Assembly: GCA_016125135.1 (NCBI GenBank)
Contig: WGMJ01000019.1
Span: 1-64,000 of the forward strand
Direction: 5' to 3'
From: Alphaproteobacteria bacterium
GTDB lineage: Bacteria > Pseudomonadota > Alphaproteobacteria > Micavibrionales > Micavibrionaceae
DNA: 64,000 nucleotides
Below are positions 61,817 to 64,000 of this stretch, piece after piece. Position 1 is the stretch's first letter. Each line of letters begins with the position of its first letter. The notes beneath the pieces were generated by a model. That model worked only from the letters and a program-made list of their open reading frames with translations, did no database searches and had not been told where the DNA came from. The translations under genes and the position numbers were made by a program.

Positions 61817-63475
61817 GTGAATTTCCTTTTTGATAAACAACCGGTAACCCTGCTTATGGCAGATGACGGACTGAAGATTTATGGGCTTCAGGACGACAAG
61901 ACGCGTTGTCTTGAAACAATTGCATGGAGTGACCCGCGCTTTGATGAGAAGTTCAGCCAGAACCTTGTTGCGAAACTCAAGGCAACACAAGTTACAATGA
62001 TCAGTGACAGTATTGAGCAGCATTACCGTAAAGAAAGAATTCTCAACGTCGATATTATGAACCGCGGCGCAATTGTGCAGCGTAAGCTTGCAAGTGTATT
62101 CAGCGCATACCCGATCCGCGGTGCAATCAAACTTAAAGACAAAGCAAAATCACGCCGTGGTGAAGAGGGCGGTGGTATCGGTAGCTCTACTTACTTGCTC
62201 GCCGCTATCCCTGAAAATCAGGCCTATGCCAAAACGCTGAAAATGATCGAGAAAACCTATCTCGGTGTGCGTAATCTAGGGCTTTTGCCGGTTGAATCCG
62301 TATCGCTTGTCGATACGCTGGCGAAAAAGATTGCGAAAGACAAGCAATTTGAGGAGGAAACGGGGTGGTCAATTTTTATCGGTCAGCACACGAGCGGTGG
62401 CTTGCGGCAGATCGTGACGAAGAATGGCGAATTGGCGCTTACGCGTATTACGCCGATTGTTGATAGTGACCTTGATGCGCAATTGTGGGCGAGCGAAGTT
62501 TATCAGGAGTTTGAAGCGACGCTGGGTTATCTCAGTCGTTTTGGTTATACGCCGCAAGACCCGACAGATCTTATTATTATGTGCGGTACCGAGACGGGCC
62601 GTATTCTTGAAGAAATGCTTGGCGGGCAATATGAAAGGCTAACATGTTTGAGCGCGGAGCGTGCGGCACATTTGCTGGCCTTGCCGAAGCCTGTTGATTC
62701 AGAAGCGCGTTATGCCGACCCGTTACACGCCGCATGGGCCGCGAAGAGTATGCCAGCGCTATCTTTAATGCCGCGCTCGCTCAAGGAAATTGCTTTGCCG
62801 CGTAAGGGCGCACGTTATGGCGTTTTTGCTTTAGCGGGCCTTATTGTGTTGTTGCTTGGTATGCTCGGGCTTAAAACATTATCTTACCTTGCCAGTGAAA
62901 AAGATCTGGCAGTGAAGAAAACTGCTTTGGCCAGTATAGAGTCTTCGTATTCGCAGGAAGTGGAGCGGCGCGCAGGTCTTGGTATTGATATCGGCTTTGT
63001 TAACGGCACCGTGGCGATCTGGGACAAAATCAAAGATGACGGTATTGACCCTGTTTATTTTGTGCGAGCTATAGGGTCTGTCTTGCCGGCTGATGCCACC
63101 GTAACAGAAATTTATTTTAAAACACAGGGTGGTGCGCCCACAAGTGGCGGTGGATCGTCCGGTGGCACGCCGCAGGTGCAGGCATATTCAGATGTCGCGG
63201 GTAACCCCGATATCATGTTTATTATTGAGTTCACAACCAATCTTGACCCTCAAACGGGTAACGAAAAATTGGGTAAAATAACAGAAGAGCTTGGTAAGAT
63301 TTTGCCAGCTTACAATGTTGTACTGTCGAAATCTTTGGCAGACTTATCTTTCACAGGTGGATTTGTGAATGAGGGTACGGCAGGGTCTTCCGGTTTCGAA
63401 AGATCGTCTGCTGGGAATAAGGGTGAAATAACAATTAGGAAAAAGGTCAATGATCGAGCTGTTGGGACCCGCTAG
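61817..63475 (+). CDS. PilM-PilN-like fusion protein
   Basis: 552 residues, GTG start with weak ribosome site. Residues about 1-330 have the actin-like PilM/GspL-style pattern (VTLLMADDGLKIYGLQDDKT, LGLLPVESVSLVDTLAKKI, GWSIFIGQHTSGGLRQIVTK). A single TM (FALAGLIVLLLGMLGL, about 335-357) is followed by a periplasmic PilN-like domain (DPVYFVRAIGSVLPADATVTE) with a Gly/Ser-rich insertion (GGAPTSGGGSSGGTP). Normally PilM and PilN are two proteins. Assigned by pattern only. Overlaps the next gene by 26 bp. Confidence 0.75.
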   Translation: MNFLFDKQPVTLLMADDGLKIYGLQDDKTRCLETIAWSDPRFDEKFSQNLVAKLKATQVTMISDSIEQHYRKERILNVDIMNRGAIVQRKLASVFSAYPIRGAIKLKDKAKSRRGEEGGGIGSSTYLLAAIPENQAYAKTLKMIEKTYLGVRNLGLLPVESVSLVDTLAKKIAKDKQFEEETGWSIFIGQHTSGGLRQIVTKNGELALTRITPIVDSDLDAQLWASEVYQEFEATLGYLSRFGYTPQDPTDLIIMCGTETGRILEEMLGGQYERLTCLSAERAAHLLALPKPVDSEARYADPLHAAWAAKSMPALSLMPRSLKEIALPRKGARYGVFALAGLIVLLLGMLGLKTLSYLASEKDLAVKKTALASIESSYSQEVERRAGLGIDIGFVNGTVAIWDKIKDDGIDPVYFVRAIGSVLPADATVTEIYFKTQGGAPTSGGGSSGGTPQVQAYSDVAGNPDIMFIIEFTTNLDPQTGNEKLGKITEELGKILPAYNVVLSKSLADLSFTGGFVNEGTAGSSGFERSSAGNKGEITIRKKVNDRAVGTR

Positions 63476-64000
63476 GTTTTATGCCTTGCTTGTTTTAGGG
63501 CTAATCACAGGAGCATTAGGGTTCCTGTACTACAGCATTGTTGCGCCAATGGAAACGCAGTCACGGGCCGCATTAAACCAGACAATCAGTGCAACACAGC
63601 AGAAGAATGACGAAATCGCCAATATTCGCGACGAGTTGGAAAATATCAAAAAAAGAAAAGTTGATTTTGACGTTTTGAAAGCGCGCGGATTTTTTGACCT
63701 CCAGAACCGTATTTATGTGCAACAGTATCTGGACTCTTTTAAGGCGCAAACATCTCTTATCAGGCAGAAATTTGAAGTCTCTCCGGCGGCAGTTTTATCT
63801 ACGCCCGAAGGTGATAAAATAGAGCACGTTTTACTGAATAGCCCGATCAAGGTTTCAATTGACGCTATAGATGATGTCGACATTTATAACTTTATCGAGT
63901 TGGTGCGCACAAAATTTCCGGGGGATCCGGCCATTTTCTCTGTAACGTTGCGTCAAACGCAAAAGCCAACGCTCCAGCTTCTCAACACGATAGCAATGGG
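63450..64000 (+). CDS. PilO-like inner-membrane protein, 3' end outside window
   Basis: At least 183 codons to the window edge, ATG at 63450 inside the 3' end of the preceding gene. N-terminal TM (FYALLVLGLITGALGFLYYS), coiled coil (SATQQKNDEIANIRDELENI), then a beta-rich ferredoxin-like region (IKVSIDAIDDVDIYNFIELV). Matches PilO/GspM-type assembly proteins that form the inner-membrane alignment complex with PilM and PilN. C-terminus not seen. Confidence 0.8.
   Translation, partial: MIELLGPARFYALLVLGLITGALGFLYYSIVAPMETQSRAALNQTISATQQKNDEIANIRDELENIKKRKVDFDVLKARGFFDLQNRIYVQQYLDSFKAQTSLIRQKFEVSPAAVLSTPEGDKIEHVLLNSPIKVSIDAIDDVDIYNFIELVRTKFPGDPAIFSVTLRQTQKPTLQLLNTIAM

Overview
The window looks like chromosomal DNA of a Gram-negative alphaproteobacterium of moderate GC content. 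The evidence is lipoproteins, a chaperone-usher pilus, NuoA-E, a sigma-32 gene, CheB/CheR with hybrid kinases, and alpha-type housekeeping genes (adenosine kinase, a PYROXD2-like oxidoreductase, slipin, bactofilin, YciE-like DUF892). A Micavibrio-like lineage would fit, but no rRNA is present and I cannot prove it.

Layout. 1-8170 (minus): an incomplete RTX adhesin with a C-type-lectin-like domain inside its repeats, preceded by a chaperone-usher pilus operon (DUF4402 pilin, chaperone, usher, lipoprotein). 8452-12031: a TPR-sulfotransferase, a cold-shock-like small protein and a DUF892 protein. 12238-22055: a five-gene sensory cluster (CHASE3-GAF hybrid kinase with three receivers, CheR, CheB, REC-kinase-REC, MASE1-CHASE-PAS-kinase-REC-HPt). 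22061-31159: mixed housekeeping genes (lipoprotein, YejA-like binding protein, adenosine kinase, TetR, rpoH, coaD, tRNA-Lys, tRNA-Val, hydrolase, ald, tRNA-Asp).

31111-40163: a genomic island of about 9 kb inserted in the 3' end of tRNA-Asp. It is bounded by a perfect 52-bp direct repeat and has a P4-type integrase and matching arm-type repeats just inside each end. Cargo: an excisionase-like HTH protein, a DUF2971 protein, an exported protein, a serralysin-like RTX metalloprotease, a highly structured RNA-like region and a small lipoprotein. The protease gene is out of frame at two places: a G9 tract 12 codons after its start and an exact 34-bp tandem duplication. Adding one G and removing one repeat copy restores one exact frame of 1362 residues, so this is either a phase-variable gene, a recently broken gene, or a homopolymer error plus a mutation.

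40316-64000: a small Pro/Gln/Arg-rich protein, a PYROXD2-like oxidoreductase, nuoABCD, two unrelated genes, nuoE, photolyase, an unknown protein, bactofilin, nth, ogt, an acetyltransferase, dnaJ, dnaK, a type IV pilin-like gene, a GIY-YIG gene embedded in palindromic repeats, slipin, and the start of a type IV pilus/type II secretion-type assembly operon (PilB/GspE, PilC/GspF, a PilM-PilN-like fusion, a PilO-like protein that runs off the end).

How it fits together: much of the accessory content concerns the cell surface (chaperone-usher pilus, type IV pilus-like machine, two RTX proteins likely exported by type I secretion, though no type I transporter lies here) and signalling. The most interesting places are the protease with its two frame lesions, the structured RNA in the island, the lectin-containing RTX protein and the palindrome-GIY-YIG cluster.
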